Source: an uncultured Aliivibrio sp. (GTDB lineage Bacteria; Pseudomonadota; Gammaproteobacteria; Enterobacterales; Vibrionaceae). From it: a stretch of DNA of 64,000 bases. Both the position numbers and the translations under genes were made by a program. A model generated the notes under the pieces. It did no database searches and was not told the DNA's origin. It saw only the letters and a list, made by a program, of their open reading frames with translations. Every line of letters begins with the position of its first letter. Position 1 is the first letter of the stretch. The stretch covers positions 25,826 to 89,825 of the forward strand of contig NZ_CAMLHO010000007.1 in NCBI RefSeq assembly GCF_946479765.1, in the 5' to 3' direction. Of this stretch, positions 39,813-50,335 are shown in pieces.

Positions 39813-40133
39813 TTACTCTTCATCAAATGCTTCGAATTCAATTCCCATAGCAGTCATTAAGGCCTTTGCTTCTGCAGGAATATCATCTGGGCGATCTTTA
39901 CGTAGATCTTCATCTGTCGGTAAAGGTTGGCCTGTGTAAGCATGAAGAAATGCTTCACATAATAATTCGCTGTTCGTTGCGTGACGTAGGTTACTTACTT
40001 GGCGACGCGTACGTTCATCAGTAAGGATTTGTAGTACCTTTGTTGGAATAGAAACAGTAATTTTTTTTACTTGTTCGCTTTTTTTACCGTGTTCGGCATA
40101 AGGACTTAAATAGTCACCATTCCAATCAGCCAT
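39813..40133 (-). CDS. metJ: methionine repressor MetJ
   Basis: Ribbon-helix-helix repressor of 106 aa with S-adenosylmethionine as corepressor. Nearly identical to enterobacterial MetJ in [39 protein letters not shown] and [13 protein letters not shown]. Divergent from metBL; three to four tandem met boxes between them indicate autoregulation and control of metB. Confidence 0.97.
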   Translation of the reverse strand: MADWNGDYLSPYAEHGKKSEQVKKITVSIPTKVLQILTDERTRRQVSNLRHATNSELLCEAFLHAYTGQPLPTDEDLRKDRPDDIPAEAKALMTAMGIEFEAFDEE

Positions 40134-40209
40134 TGTTCACCTTCGTTCTGGATTATTGTTGTTTAAAATACTATAGGTTAATTCTAGCGATATTTACGGC
40201 TATAAGCAA

Positions 40210-40241
40210 AGATATATAGACGTCTAGAAGTATTGACGTCT
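40210..40241. promoter_or_regulatory. tandem met boxes (MetJ operator)
   Basis: Consecutive 8-bp units AGATATAT, AGACGTCT, AGAAGTAT and TGACGTCT match the met box AGACGTCT at 5, 8, 6 and 7 positions. MetJ binds such arrays cooperatively, one dimer per box. The array lies between the divergent metJ and metB genes. Confidence 0.88.
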
Positions 40242-40386
40242 CATTTTGTGATGGTAAAGTAGAAGAATATAACTTATGGACTAGATTATATCAGTCATCT
40301 GAAGCGGATGAGTAGAAAATTACTGCTTTATATCTTATTAAGATGATTGGTATCAGATAACTGCCTAGCAGTTCGGAAGGGAAATT

Positions 40387-41553
40387 ATGAGCGAGAGAAA
40401 ACCTGCAACTATAGCTGTTCGTACTGGCATCGAAACCGATTCACAACATAATGCGGTAGTGCCTCCCATCTATTTATCTACCAATTACAGCTTTCCAGAG
40501 TTTGGTGATGTACCAAAATACGATTATGCCCGCTCAGGTAACCCAACTCGAACTCAATTAGAAACCACCTTATCTGATTTAGAATGTGGTGCAGGAGCTG
40601 TTGTTACAAACTGCGGAACGGCGGCTCTTAATCTCATGGTGTCAGCGCTGCTTGGCTCTGATGATCTTATTGTTGCCCCTCATGATTGTTACGGCGGTAC
40701 TTACCGTTTATTTAATACTCGCGCTAATAAAGGGGATTTTAAAACCCTTTTTGTCGATCAATCCAATACTGAAGCGCTTGATGCTGCGATAGCCAAAAAA
40801 CCAAAACTTATCTTATTAGAAACCCCATCAAATCCACTGGTTCGAGTGGTGGATATTGCCGAAATCTGTCAGAAAGCAGCGAAAGTAGGTGCATTGGTTG
40901 CCGTTGATAATACGTTCCTGTCTCCATTGTTGCAGCAGCCATTAACCTTAGGGGCTGATTTTGTTTTGCATTCAACAACGAAATACATCAATGGTCATTC
41001 TGATGTTGTTGGTGGCGTATTGATTGCAAAAACTCAAGAGCATGCGGATGATTTTGCATGGTGGGGTAACTGCATTGGCGCAACAGGAACGGCATTTGAT
41101 AGTTATTTAACATTACGTGGTATCCGTACACTTGGTGCGCGTATGCGTGTGCATGAAGAAAATGCTATTGAAGTATTAAAGTGCTTACAAGAAGAAGCGT
41201 TAGTGGGAACTATTTATCACCCAAGCTTACCTGATCACCCAGGCCATGAGATTGCAAAACGTCAACAAACAGGCTTTGGTGCAATGTTAAGTTTTGAATT
41301 AAATGGTTCATTAGAGCAATTGAAAGTATTTGTCAGAGAGTTGAAGTATTTTTCTCTAGCAGAATCTCTTGGTGGCGTAGAAAGCTTAATCGCACACCCG
41401 GGCACAATGACTCATAGAGCGATGTCGGATGAAGCGCAGGCAGAAGCCGGTTTAGTTCCTACACTGTTACGTATTTCGGTAGGATTAGAAGACAGCCGAG
41501 ATTTAATTGCTGATCTCAAGCAAGCCTTCATAGTCGCAGCAGAGGTGAAGTAA
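40387..41553 (+). CDS. metB: cystathionine gamma-synthase
   Basis: PLP enzyme of 388 aa joining O-succinylhomoserine and cysteine to cystathionine. Shows YDYARSGNPTRTQLETTL, the PLP lysine in HSTTKYINGHSDVVGGV, and ESLGGVESLIAHPGTMTH. Shine-Dalgarno GGAAGGG. The stop overlaps the metL start by one base (TAATG), giving a translationally coupled metBL operon under MetJ. Confidence 0.95.
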   Translation: MSERKPATIAVRTGIETDSQHNAVVPPIYLSTNYSFPEFGDVPKYDYARSGNPTRTQLETTLSDLECGAGAVVTNCGTAALNLMVSALLGSDDLIVAPHDCYGGTYRLFNTRANKGDFKTLFVDQSNTEALDAAIAKKPKLILLETPSNPLVRVVDIAEICQKAAKVGALVAVDNTFLSPLLQQPLTLGADFVLHSTTKYINGHSDVVGGVLIAKTQEHADDFAWWGNCIGATGTAFDSYLTLRGIRTLGARMRVHEENAIEVLKCLQEEALVGTIYHPSLPDHPGHEIAKRQQTGFGAMLSFELNGSLEQLKVFVRELKYFSLAESLGGVESLIAHPGTMTHRAMSDEAQAEAGLVPTLLRISVGLEDSRDLIADLKQAFIVAAEVK

Positions 41554-43970
41554 TGACGATATTAGTTTCACGCCAATTACATAAGTTTGGTGGTAGTAGT
41601 CTCGCTGACCCTGAATGCTATCGTCGTGTTGCTACTATTTTAAAAGAATATTCCAACGATCATGATTTGGTTGTTGTCTCTGCAGCGGGTAATACGACCA
41701 ACCGAATTTTAGAGTGGTTCGATGGTTTATTAAAAGATGGACGTTTAGCTCATGAAATATTGGAATCTTTGCGTCAATATCAGCAAGGCTTGATCTCTGA
41801 GTTATTAACCCCTGAAAATGCAGAACCTTTACTTGAAACCTTGCATAAAGAGCTTATTGCGATTGGTCAATTACATGCGCCATTAACCGAAGCCCAACAG
41901 GCGGATGTACTTGGGCATGGTGAAGTGTGGTCGTCTCGATTATTGTCAGCGTATTTGAATCAAATTGAGTTAACAGCAGCAGCATTGGATTCTCGTTCTT
42001 TTTTACGAGCGGAGCGAGCGGCTCAACCCGAAGTTGACCGTTCATCATCTTGGGCATTATTTAAAGAACAGATCGCTCAGCATCCCCATGGCCGAATTGT
42101 AATTACGGGTTTTATGGCTCGTAATCAAAGTGGCGAGACAGTATTGCTTGGTCGTAATGGTTCTGATTATTCAGCTACTATGATCGGTGCTTTAGCTGAA
42201 GTCTCTCGTGTCACGATTTGGAGTGATGTTGCCGGGGTATTTAGTGCTGATCCTCGCAAAGTGGAAGATGCCTGTTTATTACCGTTGCTTCGTTTAGATG
42301 AGGCGAGCGAATTGGCTCGCTTAGCTGCGCCCGTTTTACACAGTCGAACGTTACAACCAGTAGCTCAAAGTGCTTTAGATTTAAGTTTACGTTGTAGTTA
42401 TCAGCCAGAGTCGGGTTCAACCCGTATTGAGCGTGTATTAGCGTCGGGTCGTGGTGCTAAAATTGTCACTTCTTTAGATGATGTTTATTTGATCCAACTA
42501 GGATTTGGCCGTGGACAGGATTTTGAACGAGCAAAACAAGAAGTCCTTTCTTTACTGACTCGCTCTCAATTACAACCGTTAGCGCTCGAAGCTCAGGATG
42601 ATCAATTTACACTTGTATTGGCCTACATATCAGAAGTGGTGAATGAAGCCTTGGAAATATTACAAAATGCTGCCGTTCACGCTGAAATTAAATTAAAAGA
42701 AGGCTACTCGATGGTTGCCGCAGTGGGTGCTGGTGTCGGCAGTAATGCAATTCACAGTCACGGCTTTTATCATCAGTTAAAAAATTGCCCATTGGAGTTT
42801 GTGTGTGAGTCAGAGTCAGGACTGAGCTTGGTAGCAATACTACGTAAAGTTGACACAACTCCGATTATTAAGGGGATTCATACCCATTTATTTCAAGCCC
42901 AAAAGCGCGTTGCTCTAGTGTTGTGTGGTCACGGTAATATTGGTTCACAATGGTTAGCTCTATTTACAGAGCAGAAGCGCAATCTTGAGAAGCGTCATGG
43001 TATGCAATTTTCATTAATTGGTGTGGTTGACCGCCATCGTCATTGGTTAGATTTTGATGGCTTGGACAGTGCATCTATTGTTGAACAATTTGAAGTCGAA
43101 GCTACGCCCTATGAGCATTTTGATTGGATAGAAAAAATAGGGGCGATTCAAGGATACGATGATGTGGTCGTATTAGATGTAACGGCAAGTCCTGAATTAT
43201 CACAGCAATACACCATGATTGCAGAGCAAGGGATGCATCTGATCTCAGCAAATAAAGTAGCAGGATCTGCACCAAGCCATGAGTATCAAGCGGTGATTGA
43301 TGCGTTTGCGAAAACGGGTCGTTATTGGTTATATAATGCAACCGTTGGTGCAGGGCTTCCAATTAATCATACAGTGAGAGATTTACGTGAAAGTGGAGAT
43401 GACATCGTCGCACTATCTGGGATTTTTTCAGGTACGTTATCTTGGTTGTTTCAACAATATAATGGGGACGTACCTTTTACTGAATTGGTTGATTTAGCGT
43501 GGCAACAAGGATTAACTGAACCAGATCCTAGAAATGATCTTGATGGCTCTGATGTGATGAGAAAACTGGTTATCTTAGCGCGTGAAGCAGGTTTGAAGAT
43601 TGAGCCGACTCAAGTCAAAGTTGAATCATTAGTTCCACCTGAATTAAAAGAAGTAAGCCTAGATGATTTTTTAGTAAAAGGTGACTTAATTAATTCTGAG
43701 TTACTAGAGCGTTTAGATAACGCAAAAAAAGAGCAGAAAGTATTACGTTACGTTGCTCGATTAAATAAAGATGGCAGTGCAACTGTAGGTATCGAAGCTT
43801 TGTCTGAGCATCATGCTTTAGCTAATTTATTACCTTGTGACAATATATTTGCAATAGAGAGTAAATGGTATAAAGATAACCCTTTAGTGATTCGAGGGCC
43901 TGGCGCAGGCAGAGAGGTAACGGCAGGGGCTATTCAATCTGATTTGAATCGAATATCTGCGCTTTTTTAA
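41553..43970 (+). CDS. metL: bifunctional aspartokinase / homoserine dehydrogenase II
   Basis: A 805-aa fusion doing the first and third steps toward methionine and threonine. Aspartokinase domain about residues 1-300 (HKFGGSSLADPECYRRV, LLGRNGSDYSATMIGAL), a regulatory linker about 305-450, and homoserine dehydrogenase about 455-805 (LVLCGHGNIGSQWLALF, VGAGLPINHTVRDLRESGD, GLTEPDPRNDLDGSDVMRK). Downstream of metB with one-base overlap, which identifies it as MetL rather than ThrA. Confidence 0.95.
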   Translation: MTILVSRQLHKFGGSSLADPECYRRVATILKEYSNDHDLVVVSAAGNTTNRILEWFDGLLKDGRLAHEILESLRQYQQGLISELLTPENAEPLLETLHKELIAIGQLHAPLTEAQQADVLGHGEVWSSRLLSAYLNQIELTAAALDSRSFLRAERAAQPEVDRSSSWALFKEQIAQHPHGRIVITGFMARNQSGETVLLGRNGSDYSATMIGALAEVSRVTIWSDVAGVFSADPRKVEDACLLPLLRLDEASELARLAAPVLHSRTLQPVAQSALDLSLRCSYQPESGSTRIERVLASGRGAKIVTSLDDVYLIQLGFGRGQDFERAKQEVLSLLTRSQLQPLALEAQDDQFTLVLAYISEVVNEALEILQNAAVHAEIKLKEGYSMVAAVGAGVGSNAIHSHGFYHQLKNCPLEFVCESESGLSLVAILRKVDTTPIIKGIHTHLFQAQKRVALVLCGHGNIGSQWLALFTEQKRNLEKRHGMQFSLIGVVDRHRHWLDFDGLDSASIVEQFEVEATPYEHFDWIEKIGAIQGYDDVVVLDVTASPELSQQYTMIAEQGMHLISANKVAGSAPSHEYQAVIDAFAKTGRYWLYNATVGAGLPINHTVRDLRESGDDIVALSGIFSGTLSWLFQQYNGDVPFTELVDLAWQQGLTEPDPRNDLDGSDVMRKLVILAREAGLKIEPTQVKVESLVPPELKEVSLDDFLVKGDLINSELLERLDNAKKEQKVLRYVARLNKDGSATVGIEALSEHHALANLLPCDNIFAIESKWYKDNPLVIRGPGAGREVTAGAIQSDLNRISALF

Positions 43971-44295
43971 CATATTAATATTTGATATATATTTAACCAT
44001 GCCTAATCGCGTGGCTTTTTTCATTCAATGTAGGAAAAAACGCATTTAATTCTACTTTAGATTATTTTATGTTTTTAATTAAGCTTTTGAATATTAAGAT
44101 TATTAATATATATACATTAAATTAATGATAAATTAAAAATAAAATAATTTAGATGCTATGGATTTTGTAAATGTATTCAGTAATGATGATTTTGTCGGCT
44201 AACATATATACGTTCAATATCTCGATATAATAATAAAAATATGTAGCCGCTTACTTGTTATTAATTAGAATAAACTGCCGATTGAGAGAGCCATA
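43971..44295. other. 325-base metL-leuO intergenic region
   Basis: Very AT-rich and gene-free. After the metL terminator it is nearly all A and T (about 44030-44260), the kind of sequence bound by H-NS upstream of leuO in other bacteria (inference). No operator could be read. Confidence 0.6.
43997..44022 (+). terminator. intrinsic terminator after metL
   Basis: CCATGC and GCGTGG pair (one G-T) around CTAATC and are followed by CTTTTTT, 27 bases after the stop. Confidence 0.7.
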
Positions 44296-45273
44296 ATGAA
44301 TATGTCAGAATCCAACCCTATGCCTGCACCTGTTGCAAGTTCAGAGCAAATACTACGAAGCGTCGATCTAAACCTATTAACTGTGTTTGATGCCGTAATG
44401 CAAGAGCAGAATATAACACGAGCCGCTCAAAATTTAGGTATGTCGCAACCTGCGGTAAGTAACGCCGTTTCTCGTTTAAAAGTGATGTTTAATGATGAAT
44501 TATTTATTCGTCATGGCAGAGGTATTCAGCCAACTCAGCGAGCTCGCCAATTATTTGCTCCGATGCGACAAGCTCTGCAACTGGTTAAAAATGAATTGCC
44601 TAGTTCAACATTTTCTCCAGAAACATCAGCAAGGCAGTTTAAATTATCGATTTGTAGCCCATCTGATATGCGGTTTGCTCCGCGTATTATGAGAGATGTT
44701 CAGCAAAGAGCGCCTTATATTAGTCTGAAATTATCTGGTGAATATGAATCTGATATCGCACAAAAATTACGTTATCAAGAAGTTGATTTTGTTATTGATT
44801 ACGTGCGTTTTGATGAGCCTGGATACATGAGTACAGAGCTGTTTACTGATGAGTTGGTTGTTGTTGCAGCCGTGGATCATCCACGCATTAAAGGCAATAT
44901 TACTAAAGATCAATTAGCCGCTGAAAAACATGCTGTTCCAGCTCGCATTGAAAATACGAAAGGTTTTGCCGATCATCTTTATATGGATTCGCTCTACGAA
45001 CAAGCTTATAAAGGCGCGAGTATCAGCAATGTTCTGTATGTTGTTTCTCAATCAGAGTTAATTACGGTGGCACCAAAATGGTTGGTGAGCTCAATGCCAA
45101 ATCGTGAGCAGTTAATCGTACTGCCATTACCAATTGAATCAAAAGGGATCAGTGGCTATTTAAGTTGGCATGACTCGTATCAAAAAGACAAAGGTCATAT
45201 TTGGATGCGTGATCAATTAATGCTTATTTGTGGTGAAGAAGTCGTTGCTTCAAGTAAAAGTATGATGTTTTAA
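44296..45273 (+). CDS. leuO: LysR-type regulator LeuO
   Basis: A 325-aa LysR-family regulator. The segment VDLNLLTVFDAVMQEQNITR followed by AAQNLGMSQPAVSNAVSRLK is almost identical to E. coli LeuO, with the helix-turn-helix about residues 40-60; VVSQSELITVAPKWL and LSWHDSYQKDKGHIWM also match. LeuO counteracts H-NS silencing and affects leucine, stress and biofilm genes. Here it precedes an acyl-CoA ligase and ilvIH. AT-rich promoter region. Confidence 0.93.
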   Translation: MNMSESNPMPAPVASSEQILRSVDLNLLTVFDAVMQEQNITRAAQNLGMSQPAVSNAVSRLKVMFNDELFIRHGRGIQPTQRARQLFAPMRQALQLVKNELPSSTFSPETSARQFKLSICSPSDMRFAPRIMRDVQQRAPYISLKLSGEYESDIAQKLRYQEVDFVIDYVRFDEPGYMSTELFTDELVVVAAVDHPRIKGNITKDQLAAEKHAVPARIENTKGFADHLYMDSLYEQAYKGASISNVLYVVSQSELITVAPKWLVSSMPNREQLIVLPLPIESKGISGYLSWHDSYQKDKGHIWMRDQLMLICGEEVVASSKSMMF

Positions 45274-45301
45274 CGCTGAAATACTCTAGAATTAGAAGAA
45301 T

Positions 45302-45333
45302 AAAAGGCAGCATCATTGATGTTGCCTTTTTTG
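45302..45333 (+). terminator. intrinsic terminator after leuO
   Basis: AAAAGGCAGCATC and GATGTTGCCTTTT form a stem with one G-T around ATT, followed by TT. Confidence 0.85.
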
Positions 45334-45520
45334 TAGGACTTCATCCGATATAAATGAAATGTATATTATTAATAATGAACTTGTTAATACAGCTCATTAG
45401 AAATGAGTTTCGCACAACATTCCTTACATTTTATACAGAGAAAGTATTGCCTTTTTTAGCACCACTTGTACACTTTGTTTAGATTATAGCTTACAAGTGT
45501 AAGCCTAAAGGTGATAAGAG

Positions 45521-47371
45521 ATGACTATTCAAAACCTACATATTGTAAAAGAGATCCGCCAGCACATTGCAACTCGTGCAAATGACACTGCGTTACGTGA
45601 ACGTAAATGTGGCGCTTGGAGTGATACTCAGTGCTCAGCATGGAGTGATATCACTTGGGGTGAATTTGGCCAGCAAATGGATACTCTATCTTTGGCACTA
45701 TTAGCTCATGGATTGAAAATACAAGAGAAAGTAGGGATCTTCGCCAATAATATGCCTCGCTGGACGGTTGCTGATTTCGCCACGATGCAATTGCGTTCAG
45801 TGCCAGTGCCTATTTATCCAACGAACACACCAACACAAGCGGCTTATGTTATTAATGACGCGAATATCCGCATATTATTTGTGGGTGAACAAGCGCAGTA
45901 TAATGCGGCTGTTGTGATTTTTGAACAATGCCCACAATTGACCCATATTGTGGCGTTAAGTGATGACATTGATTTAAATGAGCATGAAGCAGGTGTTTCG
46001 TGGAATGACTTCGTTTCAGCAGCAAATGACTCTCATCAAGAAGAGTTAACTCATCGTCTTGATACGGCTGAAATGGATGATTTACTGACGTTAATCTATA
46101 CCTCTGGTACAACAGGAGAACCAAAAGGGGTTATGTTAGATTACACTAACATTGGTTCTCAGTTAGCCGGACATAACATGAACTTAGCGTTAACAGAAAA
46201 AGACGTATCGTTATGTTTTTTACCTCTCTCGCATGTATTTGAGCGTGCCTGGACTTTTTATGTATTGTACAAAGGTGCGGTAAACTGTTATTTGCCAAAT
46301 ACAAACCTAATTAAAGAAGCGCTAACAGAAGTGAAACCGACGGTAATGTGTGCGGTTCCTCGTTTCTATGAGAAAATATTTTCAACAGTTCATGAAAAAG
46401 TATCCCGTGCACCAGCTCATCGTAAAGTGATGTTTACTTGGGCAGTCAACATGGGCGCCAAAATGTCGGTTTGTAAACAAGAAGGTCGTGAACCATCTTG
46501 GGCTCTTAAGCAAGCTTACAAGGTCGCAGATAAATTAGTGTTATCTAAATTGCGTATGATTTTAGGTGGAAATATTAATTTTATGCCGTGTGGTGGTGCT
46601 AAATTAGATGTCACTATTGGTCGTTTTTTCCATGCCCTTGGTGTTAATGTTAAGTTGGGTTATGGCATGACTGAAACAACGGCGACCATTTCATGCTGGG
46701 AAGATGGTAAATTTCATCCCGACTCGATTGGTACATTAATGCCTGGTGCCGAAGTTAAAATTGGTGAAAAGAATGAAATCCTAGTTCGTGGCCCTATGGT
46801 CATGAAAGGGTATTATAATAAACCAGAAGAAACAGCATTGAACTTTACAGAAGATGGTTTTTTAAAAACCGGTGATGCTGGTGAGTTTGATGCTGCTGGT
46901 AACTTATACATTACCGATCGTATTAAAGAGCTAATGAAAACTTCTGGTGGTAAATACATTGCACCACAAGTGATTGAAGGCGCGATTGGTAAAGATCATT
47001 TTATTGAGCAGATTGCTGTTATTGCCGATACTCGAAAATTTGTATCTGCTCTTATTGTTCCTTGTTATGACGCTCTAGAAGAGTATGCGAAAGAATTAAA
47101 CATTGCTTATCATGATCGTATGGAGCTGGTTAAGAACAGTGAGATAGTTGAGATGCTTGAGAAGCGTGTTGCTAATCTACAAAAAGAGTTAGCTCGTTTT
47201 GAGCAAGTTAAAAAGTTCACCTTATTATCTAAAGAATTCTCGATGGATAAAGGGGAGTTAACCCCGACTCAAAAACTACGTCGTAAAGTGATCAATGAAC
47301 GTTATCAAGACGAGATTGAAGAGATGTATGACGAGAAAAAAGATCAGAAAGGTAAAAAAGATAAGTCATAG
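45521..47371 (+). CDS. long-chain fatty acid-CoA ligase (FAA1-type)
   Basis: AMP-forming acyl-CoA synthetase of 616 aa. P-loop-like [34 protein letters not shown], the adenylation motif [22 protein letters not shown], and the C-terminal lysine region [19 protein letters not shown] place it in the long-chain group (COG1022), distinct from E. coli FadD. The C terminus is a Lys-rich tail ([11 protein letters not shown]). It has its own terminator and sits between leuO and ilvIH. Actual chain length preference unknown. Confidence 0.9.
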   Translation: MTIQNLHIVKEIRQHIATRANDTALRERKCGAWSDTQCSAWSDITWGEFGQQMDTLSLALLAHGLKIQEKVGIFANNMPRWTVADFATMQLRSVPVPIYPTNTPTQAAYVINDANIRILFVGEQAQYNAAVVIFEQCPQLTHIVALSDDIDLNEHEAGVSWNDFVSAANDSHQEELTHRLDTAEMDDLLTLIYTSGTTGEPKGVMLDYTNIGSQLAGHNMNLALTEKDVSLCFLPLSHVFERAWTFYVLYKGAVNCYLPNTNLIKEALTEVKPTVMCAVPRFYEKIFSTVHEKVSRAPAHRKVMFTWAVNMGAKMSVCKQEGREPSWALKQAYKVADKLVLSKLRMILGGNINFMPCGGAKLDVTIGRFFHALGVNVKLGYGMTETTATISCWEDGKFHPDSIGTLMPGAEVKIGEKNEILVRGPMVMKGYYNKPEETALNFTEDGFLKTGDAGEFDAAGNLYITDRIKELMKTSGGKYIAPQVIEGAIGKDHFIEQIAVIADTRKFVSALIVPCYDALEEYAKELNIAYHDRMELVKNSEIVEMLEKRVANLQKELARFEQVKKFTLLSKEFSMDKGELTPTQKLRRKVINERYQDEIEEMYDEKKDQKGKKDKS

Positions 47372-47720
47372 TGCGCTTTTATCTTTTTAAATAATCAGAG
47401 AAACCAGCCTTTAGCGGCTGGTTTTTTTATGCTGAAAAATCGAGATCTCTATCTCCTCACCTTTTGTTAAATTAGGATCTTTATTTTCAAAACAGAATAT
47501 ATCTGTGATTTCAATAAAACAGCCCTAGACCAAAGTGCTAATAAAAGGTTAAAGTTGTTTCGTGATATTGGTTTTTTTGTTGTAAACAACCAATAACTAC
47601 ATAGGATTTTAATCTAATTAATATCGGTTTAGGCTAAAAATAAGCCCTAACTATGTAAAACCATTAACTGACGATAATTCATGTCGTGCTATTTAAAGGT
47701 TTTAATGTCTGGAGATAAAT
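47372..47720. other. 349-base leader upstream of ilvI
   Basis: Begins with the acyl-CoA ligase terminator, then an AT-rich stretch with no gene and no recognisable leucine-rich leader peptide. The ilvIH promoter must lie here; an Lrp- or LeuO-type site could not be identified with confidence. Confidence 0.6.
47402..47429 (+). terminator. intrinsic terminator after acyl-CoA ligase gene
   Basis: AACCAGCC and GGCTGGTT pair perfectly around TTTAGC, followed by seven T. Confidence 0.9.
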
Positions 47721-49442
47721 ATGGAAATGTTATCTGGCGCAGAGATGATCGTACAATCTCTGATTGATGAAGGTGTTGGGCATATATTTGGATACCCTGG
47801 TGGTTCCGTGCTAGACATTTATGATGCACTGCATATGAAAACTGATGATATTCAGCATGTGCTAGTAAGGCATGAACAAGCCGCAACACACATGGCTGAT
47901 GGATTTGCTCGAGCAACAGGTAAACCGGGTGTGGTTCTTGTTTGTTCAGGTCCTGGAGCAACAAATACAATTACTGGAATAGCAACCGCCTATATGGATT
48001 CTATCCCGATGATTGTGCTTTCTGGAAACGTACCAAACAGCATGATTGGCACTGATGCCTTTCAAGAGTGTGACATGGTAGGCGTTTCTCGCCCGATAGT
48101 TAAACATAGCTTTTTAGTTAGAAAAGCCGAAGACATTCCTGAAATTATAAAAAAAGCATTTTATATCGCATCTACAGGCCGCCCTGGCCCTGTTGTTATT
48201 GATATCCCTAAAGATGTCATGAGTCCTGCATTTAAATTCCCCTATCAGTATCCTACGTCGATTTCATTACGATCTTATAATCCAACGACAACAGGGCATA
48301 AAGGTCAGATTAAAAAAGGCCTTAAAACGCTTTTAGCTGCGAAAAAACCAGTGCTGTATATTGGCGGCGGAGCGGTTATCTCAGCAGCAGAGCAACATGT
48401 TATTAAATTAGCTGAATTACTTAACTTACCTGTCGTTAGTACGCTTATGGGGTTAGGTGCTTTTCCGGGTACTCATAAAAATGCACTAGGTATGCTGGGT
48501 ATGCATGGCACATACGAAGCAAATATGGCAATGCATAATGCGGATCTTATTTTTGGTGTTGGTGTGCGTTTTGATGATCGTACAACCAACAATTTAGATA
48601 AGTATTGTCCAGACGCTACCATTATGCATATCGATATTGATCCTTCTTCAATCTCTAAAAACGTACGAGTTGATGTACCTATTGTTGGGTCTGCAGAAGT
48701 GGTTTTGGAATCGATGTTAAAACTACTTGCGGAACAAGATGGAAGCAATGATGAAGCCGCGTTAGAGCAATGGTGGAAAGAAATTTCAGTGTGGCAAGAT
48801 CGTAAATGCCTATCTTATGAAACGTCGCCAGATAAGATTAAACCTCAACAGGTTATTGAAGCATTATACCGTTTAACTAATGGTGATGCGTATGTCGCAT
48901 CTGATGTTGGTCAACACCAAATGTTTGCTGCCTTGTATTACCCATTTAATAAACCACGTCGTTGGATTAATTCTGGTGGCCTTGGCACGATGGGATTTGG
49001 TTTACCTGCTGCGCTTGGTGTGAAATTTACTCACCCCGATGAAGTAGTTGTGTGTGTGACTGGTGACGGCAGTATTCAGATGAACATTCAAGAGTTATCT
49101 ACGGCATTACAATATGATATCCCTGTAAAAATAATCAACCTGAATAACCGTTTCTTAGGGATGGTTAAACAGTGGCAGGATATTATCTATCAAGGACGTC
49201 ATTCAAATTCATACATGAGTTCAGTGCCAGACTTTGCTGCGATTGCAGAAGCGTATGGCCATGTTGGTATTCGGATTAATCATCCAGATGATCTAGAGTC
49301 TGGGTTAGAAAAAGCATTATCACTAAAAGATAGATTGGTGTTTGTTGATATTAATGTTGATGAAACAGAGCATGTTTATCCTATGCAGATCAAAGGTGAA
49401 GCAATGGATAAAATGTGGTTAAGCAAAACGGAGAGAACCTAA
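47721..49442 (+). CDS. ilvI: acetolactate synthase III large subunit
   Basis: ThDP enzyme of 573 aa making acetolactate or acetohydroxybutyrate for branched-chain amino acids. Catalytic Glu in [23 protein letters not shown]/pyruvate region [13 protein letters not shown], and ThDP motif [12 protein letters not shown]...NLNN. Shine-Dalgarno CTGGAGAT. The stop overlaps the ilvH start by one base. Confidence 0.96.
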   Translation: MEMLSGAEMIVQSLIDEGVGHIFGYPGGSVLDIYDALHMKTDDIQHVLVRHEQAATHMADGFARATGKPGVVLVCSGPGATNTITGIATAYMDSIPMIVLSGNVPNSMIGTDAFQECDMVGVSRPIVKHSFLVRKAEDIPEIIKKAFYIASTGRPGPVVIDIPKDVMSPAFKFPYQYPTSISLRSYNPTTTGHKGQIKKGLKTLLAAKKPVLYIGGGAVISAAEQHVIKLAELLNLPVVSTLMGLGAFPGTHKNALGMLGMHGTYEANMAMHNADLIFGVGVRFDDRTTNNLDKYCPDATIMHIDIDPSSISKNVRVDVPIVGSAEVVLESMLKLLAEQDGSNDEAALEQWWKEISVWQDRKCLSYETSPDKIKPQQVIEALYRLTNGDAYVASDVGQHQMFAALYYPFNKPRRWINSGGLGTMGFGLPAALGVKFTHPDEVVVCVTGDGSIQMNIQELSTALQYDIPVKIINLNNRFLGMVKQWQDIIYQGRHSNSYMSSVPDFAAIAEAYGHVGIRINHPDDLESGLEKALSLKDRLVFVDINVDETEHVYPMQIKGEAMDKMWLSKTERT

Positions 49443-49936
49443 TGAGACATATTATTTCACTATTAATAGAAAATGAATCGGGTTCTTTATCACGAGTTGT
49501 AGGACTATTTTCTCAACGTGGCTACAACATTGAGTCATTAACAGTCTCGCCGACAGAGGACCTAACCCTTTCGCGGTTAAACATAACCACAGCCAGCGAT
49601 GCAATGGAACTTGAGCAGATCCAAAAGCAGCTACATAAGCTCATTGATGTTATCAAAGTTCAAGAAGTCACAGAAAGTGAGCATGTGGAGCGTGAATTAC
49701 TACTTGTTAAAGTTAAAGCCAGTGGATTTGCAAGAGCGGAAGTTAAACGTACCGCAGATATTTTTCGTGGACAGATAGTAGATGTAACAAGCTCTTTATA
49801 TACTATTCAGTTAGCAGGTACGTCTGAAAAACTAGATGCATTTATAACTGCCATGTCTGAAGTTACAGAGGTTGTTGAAGTCGCTCGAAGTGGTGTAGTG
49901 GGGATTGCCCGAGGAGATAAGTCACTTAGAATTTAG
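49442..49936 (+). CDS. ilvH: acetolactate synthase III small subunit
   Basis: Regulatory subunit of 164 aa that confers valine feedback inhibition. N-terminal ACT domain (HIISLLIENESGSLSRVVGL, FSQRGYNIESLTVSPTED) and conserved C-terminal part (VVEVARSGVVGIARGD). The ATG at 49442 overlaps the ilvI stop (TAATG), so an in-frame extension from 49415 is rejected. Confidence 0.96.
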   Translation: MRHIISLLIENESGSLSRVVGLFSQRGYNIESLTVSPTEDLTLSRLNITTASDAMELEQIQKQLHKLIDVIKVQEVTESEHVERELLLVKVKASGFARAEVKRTADIFRGQIVDVTSSLYTIQLAGTSEKLDAFITAMSEVTEVVEVARSGVVGIARGDKSLRI

Positions 49937-50071
49937 CCTAAAAATAATGAACTGGAATTAGACTAAAGTCTAACTCGGTCTATACTTATGCATATTGATA
50001 AATAAGTCTGTAGCAGGATGCGATTGCTTAGGTAGGGAATATCTAGTGGACTAAGTATGTGTGAGGTCTTT

Positions 50072-50203
50072 ATGTTGACTGACTTTTTAGTAAGGCTCAC
50101 TGTAGGAAGTTTAGCTATTCTAGGATTTAAATTAAGTGCTATTTATTTCTTATTGATGGTATTGCTGATAGGAACTCATAATAAAGAGTTTTTTGGTTGG
50201 TGA
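50072..50203 (+). CDS. small hydrophobic protein, 43 aa
   Basis: Short frame starting at ATG 50072 with GTGAGG six to ten bases upstream. The product begins MLTDFLVRLTVG and is mostly hydrophobic, one membrane segment about residues 12-35, ending in NKEFFGW. An in-frame ATG at 50057 gives 48 aa but has a poor ribosome site. It stands alone between ilvH and pyk with a hairpin and terminator behind it. I do not recognise the family. Confidence 0.55.
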   Translation: MLTDFLVRLTVGSLAILGFKLSAIYFLLMVLLIGTHNKEFFGW

Positions 50204-50231
50204 TTAATATCAATGGCTTACTTAAATAAAT

Positions 50232-50254
50232 TGATATTAGCTTGGCTAATATCA
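50232..50254 (+). terminator. hairpin after the 43-aa gene
   Basis: TGATATTAGC and GCTAATATCA form a perfect 10-bp stem around TTG. There is no T run, so it may stabilise or pause transcription. Confidence 0.45.
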
Positions 50255-50270
50255 TTGAACATATAGTAAT

Positions 50271-50298
50271 AAAAAAAGAGGGCCTAAGCCCTCTTTTT
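50271..50298. terminator. bidirectional terminator before pykF
   Basis: AAAAAGAGGGC and GCCCTCTTTTT pair perfectly around CTAA; it serves pykF on the minus strand and the small gene on the plus strand. Confidence 0.88.
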
Positions 50299-50335
50299 AT
50301 TTAGCATGTGGTACGGAACTATAAATTTTACTAAA

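Noticed and set aside
47372..47720. Leader peptide and attenuator for ilvIH
   Set aside because: No short frame rich in Leu, Ile or Val followed by competing hairpins was found; the only strong hairpin ends the preceding gene.
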